From Bubalus kerabau (lineage: Eukaryota; Chordata; Mammalia; Artiodactyla; Bovidae), in the NCBI RefSeq assembly GCF_029407905.1, contig NW_026577882.1, positions 5,580,001-5,644,000 of the forward strand: a stretch of 64,000 nt of DNA, written 5' to 3'. How positions within the stretch are numbered: position 1 is the first letter of the stretch; each line of letters opens with the position of its first letter. A model generated the notes under the pieces. That model ran no database searches. It worked only from the letters and a program-made list of their open reading frames with translations, and was not told the origin of the DNA. Of this stretch, positions 1-9,833 are shown piece after piece. Made by a program: the position numbers and the translations under genes.

Positions 1-1404
1 GTGTGTCCGGGACCTAATTTTCCTCTCCAGGAAGGCAGGGATCTCGGGGTTGCATTCCAGGCTCCCCCGGGGAGTCAGGCCTCGTCCCGAGGGGAAGCCA
101 AGGACTCCGCTCTCCTCTAGAGTCGCGACGCGGGTCTCTTGGAGCCCCCTGAGCGGCCTCAAGGGAGTCCAGCCTCCTCTTCCGTTTGGAGAGAGGACCC
201 GGGATTGCTCTCCAGGCCATGCAGGAAGAGAAGGCCCTCAGCTCGCGAGGACGGGGGCGTCTCAGGGGTTTCCTCGAGCTGCGGCGCCCGTGGGGGTTTT
301 CTCCCGAGGCACGACGAGGATCTCAGGGAGCCTCTCGTGCGGCGCCAGGGGAGTCAGGTCTCCATGCGCGTGGCGAGGGGGAGCGCGTCCTGGCTCTCGA
401 GTCACGGGAGGGGACTAGGGCCTCGAGACGCGTTGAAGAAGGACTCTCGAGGTCTTTGTCGGGGGGCGGCGGGAAACCCTCGTTTCCCTCGCGTTCTGCC
501 GGGGACCTTAGGGAACTTCCCAGGGTGCCTCTGAGAGGCGAGGGATCCTGTGGAGGTGGCGGGGCCCCTCGGGACTCCGCTGGGTCTGGCGCAACGGAAG
601 AGGGCCTCACCTCGAGGGGAGGCAGGAACCTCAGGCTTCCTCTCCGTTTCGGACTCCGGCCGCAGGGTCCCTGCAGAGTTGGGACAGGAGAGTCAGGCCT
701 CGTCTTGTCTGAGGAAGGGAACCCCGCTGGCCTCTCGAGTTGCTCAGGGGGTCTCAGGCCCCTCGTCGAGCTGTGTGTGGAACCCGCGGGTCTTTGCGGA
801 CGATGCACGGGGGTGGCAGTGCCCCTTCGTGTTGTGCCTTCACCCACAGGGTTGCCTTCGAAGAGGGGTCCGGGCCTCGGGTCCTTCTCAAGAGCGGACC
901 GGGGAATCGGGGGCGTTCGGCCTGTGGCCCCACCCACGTGGCTCGTCTCGAATTTCCTCGTGAGACCGGCCTCATCCTGAGGTGCGCCGGGAAGGCCGGG
1001 AACCCCTTCCAGACCACGCAGGGGAATCGCCTCTCCTGTCGCCATCAGGAGGGGAGAAGGGGCTCAGAGGAAGCGGTGCCGGGACTCTCGGTGTTCCCCT
1101 CGGGGGAACCCGGCGTGTCGGGGGACTTTTGGGGGTCGCAGGAAGGCTGTCAGGGACCGTCTCGCCCTTCAGGGCGGAACAGGGGACTTCCCTTGAGACG
1201 CCGTCGCGGGCAAGGGCCTCATCTTGCCAAGCGGTGGGAACCACGTGGTTTTTCTCGAGTTGCGGCGGCATTCTCGAGTTACGACGGGGATCTCAGCCTT
1301 CCCCTTGGGTTGGCCCTGGGAAGCCCAATCTTCCCCTCGGGTTGCGAGGGAAAGCTGGGGGTTGCGCTCGAGTCACTGCAGGGCCTAAGAGACCTCACCT
1401 AAGC
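1..1404 (+). repeat. Satellite unit m1
   Basis: 1,404 bp; one G is missing near 30 (CTCCAGGAAGG for CTCCAGGGAAGG). Two CTCGAG sites are lost: C at 87 gives CCCGAG, and A at 119 gives CTAGAG, creating an XbaI site TCTAGA. Also CTCCGGCCGC near 655 and CGCCATCAGG near 1040. With GAGAGG near 534 it differs from m2-m5. It starts exactly at the phase used here, which is coincidence of the window cut. Confidence 0.9.
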
Positions 1405-2809
1405 GTGTGTCCGGGACCTAATTTTCCTCTCCAGGGAAGGCAGGGATCTCGGGGTTGCATTACAGGCTCCCCCGGGGAGTCAGGCCTCGTCTCGAGGGGA
1501 AGCCAAGGACTCCGCTCTCCTCTCGAGTCGCGACGCGGGTCTCTTGGAGCCCCCTGAGCGGCCTCAAGGGAGTCCAGCCTCCTCTTCCGTTTGGAGAGAG
1601 GACCCGGGATTGCTCTCCAGGCCATGCAGGAAGAGAAGGCCCTCAGCTCGCGAGGACGGGGGCGTCTCAGGGGTTTCCTCGAGCTGCGGCGCCCGTGGGG
1701 GTTTTCTCCCGAGGCACGACGAGGATCTCAGGGAGACTCTCGTGCAGCGCCAGAGGAGTCAGGTCTCCATGCGCGTGGCGAGGGGGAGCGCGTCCTGGCT
1801 CTCGAGTCACGGGAGGGGACTAGGGCCTCGAAACGCGTTGAAGAAGGACTCTCGAGGTCTTTGTCGGGGGGCGGCGGGAAACCCTCGTTTCCCTCGCCTT
1901 CTGCCGGGGACATTAGGGAACTTCCCAGGGTGCCTCTGATAGGCGAGGGATCCTGTGGAGGTGGCGGGGCCCCTCGGGACTCCGCTGGGTCTGGCGCAAC
2001 GGAAGAGGGCCTCACCTCGAGGGGAGGCAGGAACCTCAGGCTTCCTCTGCGTTTCGGACTCCGACCGCAGGGTCCCTGCAGAGTTGGGACAGGAGAGTCA
2101 GGCCTCGTCTTGTCTGAGGAAGGGAACCCCGCTGGCCTCTCGAGTTGCTCAGGGGGTCTCAGGCCCCTCGTCGAGCTGTGTGTGGAACCCGCGGGTCTTT
2201 GCGGACGATGCACGGGGGTGGCAGTGCCCCTTCGTGTTGTGCCTTCACCCACAGGGTTGCCTTCGAAGAGGGGTCCGGGCCTCGGGTCCTTCTCAAGAGC
2301 GGACCGGGGAATCGGGGGCGTTCGGCCTGTGGCCCCACCCACGTGGCTCGTCTCGAATTTCCTCGTGAGACCGGCCTCATCCTGAGGTGCGCCGGGAAGG
2401 CCGGGAACCCCTTCCAGACCACGCAGGGGAATCGCCTCTCCTGTCGCGATCAGGAGGGGAGAAGGGGCTCAGAGGAAGCGGTGCCGGGACCCTCGGTGTT
2501 CCCCTCGGGGGAACCCGGCGTGTCGGGGGACTTTTGGGGGTCGCAGGAAGGCTGTCAGGGACCGTCTCGCCCTTCAGGGCGGAACAGGGGACTTCCCTTG
2601 AGACGCCGTCGCGGGCAAGGGCCTCATCTTGCCAAGCGGTGGGAACCACGTGGTTTTTCTCGAGTTGCGGCGGCATTCTCGAGTTACGACGGGGATCTCA
2701 GCCTTCCCCTTGGGTTGGCCCTGGGAAGCCCAATCTTCCCCTCGGGTTGCGAGGGAAAGCTGGGGGTTGCGCTCGAGTCACTGCAGGGCCTAAGAGACCT
2801 CACCTAAGC
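1405..2809 (+). repeat. Satellite unit m2
   Basis: 1,405 bp. Member of the m2-m5 subfamily (CTGATAGGCG near 1937). Private or rare variants: GCATTACAGG near 1457, GTGCAGCGCCAGAGG near 1743, and CGAAACGCG near 1829 which removes one CTCGAG. Confidence 0.92.
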
Positions 2810-3902
2810 GTGTGTCCGGGACCTAATTTTCCTCTCCAGGGAAGGCAGGGATCTCGGGGTTGCATTCCAGGCTCCCCCGGGGAGTCAGGCCTCGTCTCGA
2901 GGGGAAGCCAAGGACTCCGCTCTCCTCTCGAGTCGCGACGCGGGTCTCTTGGAGCCCCCTGAGCGGCCTCAAGGGAGTCCAGCCTCCTCTTCCGTTTGGA
3001 GAGAGGACCCGGGATTGCTCTCCAGGCCATGCAGGAAGAGAAGGCCCTCAGCTCGCGAGGACGGGGGCGTCTCAGGGGTTTCCTCGAGCTGCGGCGCCCG
3101 TGGGGGTTTTCTCCCGAGGCACGACGAGGATCTCAGGGAGACTCTCGTGCGGCGCCAGGGGAGTCAGGTCTCCATGCGCGTGGCGAGGGGGAGCGCGTCC
3201 TGGCTCTCGAGTCACGGGAGGGGACTAGGGCCTCGAGACGCGTTGAAGAAGGACTCTCGAGGTCTTTGTCGGGGGGCGGCGGGAAACCCTCGTTTCCCTC
3301 GCCTTCTGCCGGGGACATTAGGGAACTTCCCAGGGTGCCTCTGATAGGCGAGGGATCCTGTGGAGGTGGCGGGGCCCCTCGGGACTCCGCTGGGTCTGGC
3401 GCAACGGAAGAGGGCCTCACCTCGAGGGGAGGCAGGAACCTCAGGCTTCCTCTGCGTTTCGGACTCCGACCGCAGGGTCCCTGCAGAGTTGGGACAGGAG
3501 AGTCAGGCCTCGTCTTGTCTGAGGAAGGGAACCCCGCTGGCCTCTCGAGTTGCTCAGGGGGTCTCAGGCCCCTCGTCGAGCTGTGTGTGGAACCCGCGGG
3601 TCTTTGCGGACGATGCACGGGGGTGGCAGTGCCCCTTCGTGTTTTGCCTTCAGCCACAGGGTTGCCTTCGAAGAGGGGTCCGGGCCTCGGGTCCTTCTCA
3701 AGAGCGGACCGGGGAATCGGGGGCGTTCGGCCTGTGGCCCCACCCACGTGGCTCGTCTCGAATTTCCTCGTGAGACCGGCCTCATCCTGAGGTGCGCCGG
3801 GAAGGCCGGGAACCCCTTCCAGACCACGCAGGGGAATCGCCTCTCCTGTCGCGATCAGGAGGGGAGAAGGGGCTCAGAGGAAGCGGTGCCGGGACCCTCG
3901 GT

Positions 3903-3919
3903 GTTCCCCTCGGGGGAAC
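3903..3919. repeat. Hairpin-forming inverted repeat, 7-bp stem, 3-nt loop
   Basis: GTTCCCC, TCG, GGGGAAC: a perfect 7-bp stem around a three-base loop, present in nearly all units. Units with GTTGCCC (m6, m22, m29) break one stem pair. No terminator or regulatory role can be claimed from this context. Confidence 0.65.
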
Positions 3920-4048
3920 CCGGCATGTCGGGGGACTTTTGGGGGTCGCAGGAAGGCTGTCAGGGACCGTCTCGCCCTTCAGGGCGGAACAGGGGACTTC
4001 CCTTGAGACGCCGTCGCGGGCAAGGGCCTCATCTTGCCAAGCGGTGGG

Positions 4049-4060
4049 AACCACGTGGTT
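4049..4060. repeat. 12-bp perfect palindrome AACCACGTGGTT
   Basis: The palindrome is centred on CACGTG and I saw it in essentially every unit, always four bases upstream of the paired CTCGAGTT elements. CACGTG is the canonical E-box core bound by bHLH-zip factors such as USF and MYC/MAX, whose binding is blocked by CpG methylation of the core. Binding here is not shown. A second, 8-bp palindrome CCACGTGG lies about 305 bp upstream (3744-3751 in this unit). Confidence 0.8.
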
Positions 4061-4063
4061 TTT

Positions 4064-4090
4064 CTCGAGTTGCGGCGGCATTCTCGAGTT
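4064..4090 (+). repeat. Paired CTCGAGTT direct repeats, 19 bp apart
   Basis: Two copies of CTCGAGTT begin at 4064 and 4083. The 19-bp spacing is the exact size of the deletion in m9, so this pair is a probable slippage or recombination site. m22 and m30 carry point changes in this stretch. Confidence 0.8.
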
Positions 4091-4214
4091 ACGACGGGGA
4101 TCTCAGCCTTCCCCTTGGGTTGGCCCTGGGAAGCCCAATCTTCCCCTCGGGTTGCGAGGGAAAGCTGGGGGTTGCGCTCGAGTCACTGCAGGGCCTAAGA
4201 GACCTCACCTAAGC

Positions 4215-5619
4215 GTGTGTCCGGGACCTAATTTTCCTCTCCAGGGAAGGCAGGGATCTCAGGGTTGCATTCCAGGCTCCCCCGGGGAGTCAGGCCTCGT
4301 CTCGAGGGGAAGCCAAGGACTCCGCTCTCCTCTCGAGTCGCGACGCGGGTCTCTTGGAGCCCCCTGAGCGGCCTCAAGGGAGTCCAGCCTCCTCTTCCGT
4401 TTGGAGAGAGGACCCGGGATTGCTCTCCAGGCCATTCAGGAAGAGAAGGCCCTCAGCTCGCGAGGACGGGGGCGTCTCAAGGGTTTCCTCGAGCTGCGGC
4501 GCCCGTGGGGGTTTTCTCCCGAGGCACGACGAGGATCTCAGGGAGACTCTCGTGCGGCGCCAGGGGAGTCAGGTCTCCATGCGCGTGGCGAGGGGGAGCG
4601 CGTCCTGGCTCTCGAGTCACGGGAGGGGACTAGGGCCTCGAGACGCGTTGAAGAAGGACTCTCGAGGTCTTTGTCGGGGGGCGGCGGGAAACCCTCGTTT
4701 CCCTCGCCTTCTGCCGGGGACATTAGGGAACTTCCCAGGGTGCCTCTGATAGGCGAGGGATCCTGTGGAGGTGGCGGGGCCCCTCGGGACTCCGCTGGGT
4801 CTGGCGCAACGGAAGAGGGCCTCACCTCGAGGGGAGGCAGGAACCTCAGGCTTCCTCTGCGTTTCGGACTCCGACCGCAGGGTCCCTGCAGAGTTGGGAC
4901 AGGAGAGTCAGGCCTCGTCTTGTCTGAGGAAGGGAACCCCGCTGGCCTCTCGAGTTGCTCAGGGGGTCTCAGGCCCCTCGTCGAGCTGTGTGTGGAACCC
5001 GCGGGTCTTTGCGGACGATGCACGGGGGTGGCAGTGCCCCTTCGTGTTGTGCCTTCACCCACAGGGTTGCCTTCGAAGAGGGGTCCGGGCCTCGGGTCCT
5101 TCTCAAGAGCGGACCGGGGAATCGGGGGCGTTCGGCCTGTGGCCCCACCCACGTGGCTCGTCTCGAATTTCCTCGTGAGACCGGCCTCATCCTGAGGTGC
5201 GCCGGGAAGGCCGGGAACCCCTTCCAGACCACGCAGGGGAATCGCCTCTCCTGTCGCGATCAGGAGGGGAGAAGGGGCTCAGAGGAAGCGGTGCCGGGAC
5301 CCTCGGTGTTCCCCTCGGGGGAACCCGGCGTCTCGGGGGACTTTTGGAGGTCGCAGGAAGGCTGTCAGGGACCGTCTCGCCCTTCAGGGCGGAACAGGGG
5401 ACTTCCCTTGAGACGCCGTCGCGGGCAAGGGCCTCATCTTGCCAAGCGGTGGGAACCACGTGGTTTTTCTCGAGTTGCGGCGGCATTCTCGAGTTACGAC
5501 GGGGATCTCAGCCTTCCCCTTGGGTTGGCCCTGGGAAGCCCAATCTTCCCCTCGGGTTGCGAGGGAAAGCTGGGGGTTGCGCTCGAGTCACTGCAGGGTC
5601 TAAGAGACCTCACCTAAGC
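4215..5619 (+). repeat. Satellite unit m4
   Basis: 1,405 bp, m2-m5 subfamily. Private variants are ATCTCAGGG near 4257, GCCATTCAGG near 4432 and GTCTCAAGGG near 4474. From 5332 (GTCTCGGGGG) to its end it carries a variant set repeated one unit later in m5, so its 3' part belongs to a local one-unit duplication. Confidence 0.92.
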
Positions 5620-7024
5620 GTTTGTCCGGGACCTAATTTTCCTCTCCAGGGAAGGCAGGGATCTCGGGGTTGCATTCCAGGCTCCCCCGGGGAGTCAGGC
5701 CTCGTCTCGAGGGGAAGCCAAGGACTCCGCTCTCCTCTCGAGTCGCGACGCGGGTCTCTTGGAGCCCCCTGAGCGGCCTCAAGGGAGTCCAGCCTCCTCT
5801 TCCGTTTGGAGAGAGGACCCGGGATTGCTCTCCAGGCCATGCAGGAAGAGAAGGCCCTCAGCTCGCGAGGACGGGGGCGTCTCAGGGGTTTCCTCGAGCT
5901 GCGGCGCCCGTGGGGGTTTTCTCCCGAGGCACGACGAGGATCTCAGGGAGCCTCTCGTGCGGCGCCAGGGGAGTCAGGTCTCCATGCGCGTGGCGAGGGG
6001 GAGCGCGTCCTGGCTCTCGAGTCACGGGAGGGGACTAGGGCCTCGAGACGCGTTGAAGAAGGACTCTCGAGGTCTTTGTCGGGGGGCGGCGGGAAACCCT
6101 CGTTTCCCTCGCCTTCTGCCGGGGACATTAGGGAACTTCCCAGGGTGCCTCTGATAGGCGAGGGATCCTGTGGAGGTGGCGGGGCCCCTCGGGACTCCGC
6201 TGGGTCTGGCGCAACGGAAGAGGGCCTCACCTCGAGGGGAGGCAGGAACCTCAGGCTTCCTCTGCGTTTCGGACTCCGACCGCAGGGTCCCTGCAGAGTT
6301 GGGACAGGAGAGTCAGGCCTCGTCTTGTCTGAGGAAGGGAACCCCGCTGGCCTCTCGAGTTGCTCAGGGGGTCTCAGGCCCCTCGTCGAGCTGTGTGTGG
6401 AACCCGCGGGTCTTTGCGGACGATGCACGGGGGTGGCAGTGCCCCTTCGTGTTGTGCCTTCACCCACAGGGTTGCCTTCGAAGAGGGGTCCGGGCCTCGG
6501 GTCCTTCTCAAGAGCGGACCGGGGAATCGGGGGCGTTCGGCCTGTGGCCCCACCCACGTGGCTCGTCTCGAATTTCCTCGTGAGACCGGCCTCATCCTGA
6601 GGTGCGCCGGGAAGGCCGGGAACCCCTTCCAGACCACGCAGGGGAATCGCCTCTCCTGTCGCGATCAGGAGGGGAGAAGGGGCTCAGAGGAAGCGGTGCC
6701 GGGACCCTCGGTGTTCCCCTCGGGGGAACCCGGCGTCTCGGGGGACTTTTGGAGGTCGCAGGAAGGCTGTCAGGGACCGTCTCGCCCTTCAGGGCGGAAC
6801 AGGGGACTTCCCTTGAGACGCCGTCGCGGGCAAGGGCCTCATCTTGCCAAGCGGTGGGAACCACGTGGTTTTTCTCGAGTTGCGGCGGCATTCTCGAGTT
6901 ACGACGGGGATCTCAGCCTTCCCCTTGGGTTGGCCCTGGGAAGCCCAATCTTCCCCTCGGGTTGCGAGGGAAAGCTGGGGGTTGCGCTCGAGTCACTGCA
7001 GGGTCTAAGAGACCTCACCTAAGC
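5620..7024 (+). repeat. Satellite unit m5
   Basis: 1,405 bp. It opens with GTTTGTCC (T at 5622), shared with m6 and m9 only. The 3' part repeats the m4 variant set (C at 6737, GGAGGTCGC near 6752). The 5' half still has the GATAGG marker of m2-m4. Confidence 0.92.
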
Positions 7025-8429
7025 GTTTGTCCGGGACCTAATTTTCCTCTCCAGGGAAGGCAGGGATCTCGGGGTTGCATTCCAGGCTCCCCCGGGGAGT
7101 CAGGCCTCGTCTCGAGGGGAAGCCAAGGACTCCGCTCTCCTCTCGAGTCGCGACGCGGGTCTCTTGGAGCCCCCTGAGCGGCCTCAAGGGAGTCCAGCCT
7201 CCTCTTCCGTTTGGAGAGAGGACCCGGGATTGCTCTCCAGGCCATGCAGGAAGAGAAGGCCCTCAGCTCGCGAGGACGGGGGCGTCTCAGGGGTTTCCTC
7301 GAGCTGCGGCGCCCGTGGGGGTTTTCTCCCGAGGCACGACGAGGATCTCAGGGAGCCTCTCGTGCGGCGCCAGGGGAGTCAGGTCTCCATGCGCGTGGCG
7401 AGGGGGAGCGCGTCCTGGCTCTCGAGTCACGGGAGGGGACTAGGGCCTCGAGACGCGTTGAAGAAGGACTCTCGAGGTCTTTCTCGGGGGGCGGCCGGAA
7501 ACCCTCGTTTCCCTCGCCTTCTGCCGGGGACCTTAGGGAACTTGCCAGGGTGCATCTGAGAGGCGAGGGATCCTGTGGTGGTGGCGGGGCCCTTCGGGAC
7601 TCCGCTGGGTCTGGCGCAACGGAAGAGGGCCTCACCTCGAGGGGAGGCAGGAACCTCAGGCTTCCTCTGCCTTTCGGACTCCGACCGCAGGGTCCCTGCA
7701 GAGTTGGGACAGGAAAGTCAGGCCTCGTCTTGTCTGAGGAAGGGAACCCCGCTGGCCTCTCGAGTTGCTCAGGGGGTCTCAGGCCCCTCGTCGAGCTGTG
7801 TGTGGAACCCGCGGGTCTTTGCGGACGATGCACGGGGGTGGCAGTGCCCCTTCGTGTTGTGCCTTCACCCACAGGGTTGCCTTCGAAGAGGGGTCCGGGC
7901 CTCGGGTCCTTCTCAAGAGCGGACCGGGGAATCGGGGGCGTTCGGCCTGTGGCCCCACCCACGTGGCTCGTCTCGAATTTCCTCGTGAGACCGGCCTCAT
8001 CCTGAGGTGCGCCGGGAAGGCCGGGAACCCCTTCCAGACCACGCAGGGGAATCGCCTCTCCTGTCGCGATCAGGAGGGGAGAAGGGGCTCAGAGGAAGCG
8101 GTGCCGGGACCCTCGGTGTTGCCCTCGGGGGAACCCGGCGTGTCGGGGGACTTTTGGGGGTCGCAGGAAGGCTGTCAGGGACCGTCTCGCCCTTCAGGGC
8201 GGAACAGGGGACTTCCCTTGAGACGCCGTCGCGGGCAAGGGCCTCATCTTGCCAAGCGGTGGGAACCACGTGGTTTTTCTCGAGTTGGGGAGGCATACTC
8301 GAGTTACGACGGGGATCTCAGCCTTCCCCTTGGGTTGGCCCTGGGAAGCCCAATCTTCCCCTCGGGTTGCGAGGGAAAGCTGGGGGTGGCGCTCGAGTCA
8401 CTGCAGGGCCTAAGAGACCTCACCTAAAC
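7025..8429 (+). repeat. Satellite unit m6
   Basis: 1,405 bp with the GTTTGTCC start. Distinct variants are GGCGGCCGG (C at 7496), GTGCATCTGAG near 7551, GTGGTGGTGG near 7575, GACAGGAAAGTC near 7708, GTTGCCCTCG near 8119 and GTTGGGGAGGCATAC near 8284. Most of its 5' and middle set recurs in m9, 4,214 bp downstream (C at 11710). The next unit starts after CACCTAAACG. Confidence 0.92.
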
Positions 8430-9833
8430 GTGTGTCCGGGACCTAATTTTCCTCTCCAGGGAAGGCAGGGATCTCGGGGTTGCATTCCAGGCTCCCCCGG
8501 GGAGTCAGGCCTCGTCTCGAGGGGAAGCCAAGGACTCCGCTCTCCTCTCGAGTCGCGACGCGGGTCTCTTGGAGCCCCCTGAGCGGCCTCAAGGGAGTCC
8601 AGCCTCCTCTTCCGTTTGGAGAGAGGACCCGGGATTGCTCTCCAGGCCATGCAGGAAAAGAAGGCCCTCAGCTCGCGAGGACGGGGGCGTCTCAGGGGTT
8701 TCCTCGAGCTGCGGCGCCCGTGGGGGTTTTCTCCCGAGGCACGACGAGGATCTCAGGGAGCCTCTCGTGCGGCGCCAGGGGAGTCAGGTCTCCATGCGCG
8801 TGGCGAGGGGGAGCGCGTCCTGGCTCTCGAGTCACGGGAGGGGACTAGGGCCTCGAGACGCGTTGAAGAAGGACTCTCGAGGTCTTTCTCGGGGGGCGGC
8901 GGGAAACCCTCGTGTCCCTCGCCTTCTGCCGGGGACCTTAGGGAACTTCCCAGGGTGCCTCTGAGAGGCGAGGGATCCTGTGGAGGTGGCGGGGCCCCTC
9001 GGGACTCCGCTGGGTCTGGCGCAACGGAAGAGGGCCTCACCTCGAGGGGAGGCAGGAACCTCAGGCTTCCTCTGCGTTTCGGACTCCGACCGCAGGGTCC
9101 CTGCAGAGTTGGGACAGGAGAGTCAGGCCTCGTCTTGTCTGAGGAAGGGAACCCCGCTGGCCTCTCGAGTTGCTCAGGGGGTCTCAGGCCCCTCGTCGAG
9201 CTGTGTGTGGAACCCGCGGGTCTTTGCGGAAGATGCACGGGGGTGGCAGTGCCCCTTCGTGTTGTGCCTTCACCCACAGGGTTGCCTTCGAAGAGGGGTC
9301 CGGGCCTCGGGTCCTTCTCAAGAGCGGACCGGGGAATCGGGGGCGTTCGCTTGTGGCCCCACCCACGTGGCTCGTCTCGAATTTCCTCGTGAGACCGGCC
9401 TCATCCTGAGGTGCGCCGGGAAGGCCGGGAACCCCTTCCAGACCACACAGGGGAATCGCCTCTCCTGTCGCGATCAGGAGGGGAGAAGGGGCTCAGAGGA
9501 AGCGGTGCCGGGACCCTCGGTGTTCCCCTCGGGGGAACCCGGCGTGTCGGGGGACTTTTGGGGGTCGCAGGAAGGCTGTCAAGGACCGTCTCGCCCTTCA
9601 GGGCGGAACAGGGGACTTCCCTTGAGACGCCGTCGCGGGCAAGGGCCTCATCTTGCCAAGCGGTGGGAACCACGTGGTTTTTCTCGAGTTGCGGCGGCAT
9701 TCTCGAGTTACGACGGGGATCTCAGCCTTCCCCTTGGGTTGGCCCTGGGAAGCCCAATCTTCCCCTCGGGTTGCAAGGGAAAGCTGGGGGTTGCACTCGA
9801 GTCACTGCAGGGCCTAAGAGACCTCACCTAAGC
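8430..9833 (+). repeat. Satellite unit m7
   Basis: 1,404 bp. A one-base contraction with substitution near 9350 turns GTTCGGCCTG into GTTCGCTTG. It has GAAAAG in place of GAAGAG near 8656, a change that then dominates the rest of the array. It shares CTCGTGTCCC near 8912 with m8, m15 and m23. CGGAAGATG near 9228 is private. Confidence 0.92.
8957..8969. repeat. Inverted repeat GCCTCT-G-AGAGGC beside the BamHI site
   Basis: Perfect 6-bp arms around one central base, eight bases upstream of GGATCC in most units. It is broken by GATAGG in m2-m5, by GCATCT in m6 and by GAAAAG in m24 and m31, so it is a useful subfamily marker. Function unknown. Confidence 0.6.

Larger units (their letters stand above)
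2896..4182 (+). repeat. Degenerate 31-bp subrepeat phase inside the unit
   Basis: Spacings of CTCGAG within m3 fall near multiples of 31: 31 (2896-2927), 156 (5x31+1), 123 (4x31-1), 123 again (3421-3544), 94 (3x31+1, 4083-4177) and 124 (4x31, 4177 to 4301 in the next unit). GAGTCAGG recurs at 2882, 3161 and 3500, with gaps of 279 (9x31) and 339 (11x31-2). GATCTC recurs at 2850 and 3129, again 279 apart. Some gaps (24, 26, 19, 165) break the rule, as expected after small indels. The 31-bp ancestral element of bovine satellite I is known from the literature; the spacings here are read directly. Confidence 0.8.
2810..4214 (+). repeat. Satellite unit m3, used as reference unit
   Basis: Complete 1,405-bp unit. 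It carries exact CTCGAG at 2896, 2927, 3083, 3206, 3232, 3256, 3421, 3544, 4064, 4083 and 4177, a BamHI site at 3353, GAATTT at 3760 (one base from EcoRI), CCACGTGG at 3744 and a 12-bp palindrome at 4049. It shares GATAGG in place of GAGAGG near 3344 with m2, m4 and m5. Private variants include a fourth T in GTTTTGCC near 3643 and CGGCATGTCG near 3921. The 1,405-bp length is 1 modulo 3, so every reading frame shifts at each unit boundary and no frame can stay open across units. Confidence 0.95.

Noticed and set aside
186..980. Open frame of 264 codons (and others of 220, 204, 191, 137 and 131 codons) repeated in almost every unit
   Set aside because: They overlap on both strands in several frames, are rich in Arg/Gly/Pro/Ser as expected from translated GC-rich repeats, and show no recognisable domain. 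Unit length is 1 modulo 3, so frames do not continue between units, and single-base indels fuse or cut them freely (for example 31440-32291).
3903..3919. Rho-independent terminator
   Set aside because: There is a hairpin but no T-tract, and the context is eukaryotic satellite.
4049..4060. Promoter of a satellite transcript
   Set aside because: An E-box core alone, without a recognisable start region or evidence of transcription, does not support a promoter call.
2810..4214. CENP-B box
   Set aside because: I compared every TTCG and CGAA in the reference unit with the NTTCGNNNNANNCGGGN pattern on both strands; none fits.
7480..7504. G-quadruplex at the G-rich run with GGCGGCCGG
   Set aside because: I do not see four runs of three or more G with proper loops in the typical unit (the run is G6, GG, GGG); at most a weak two-quartet structure, so not listed as a feature.
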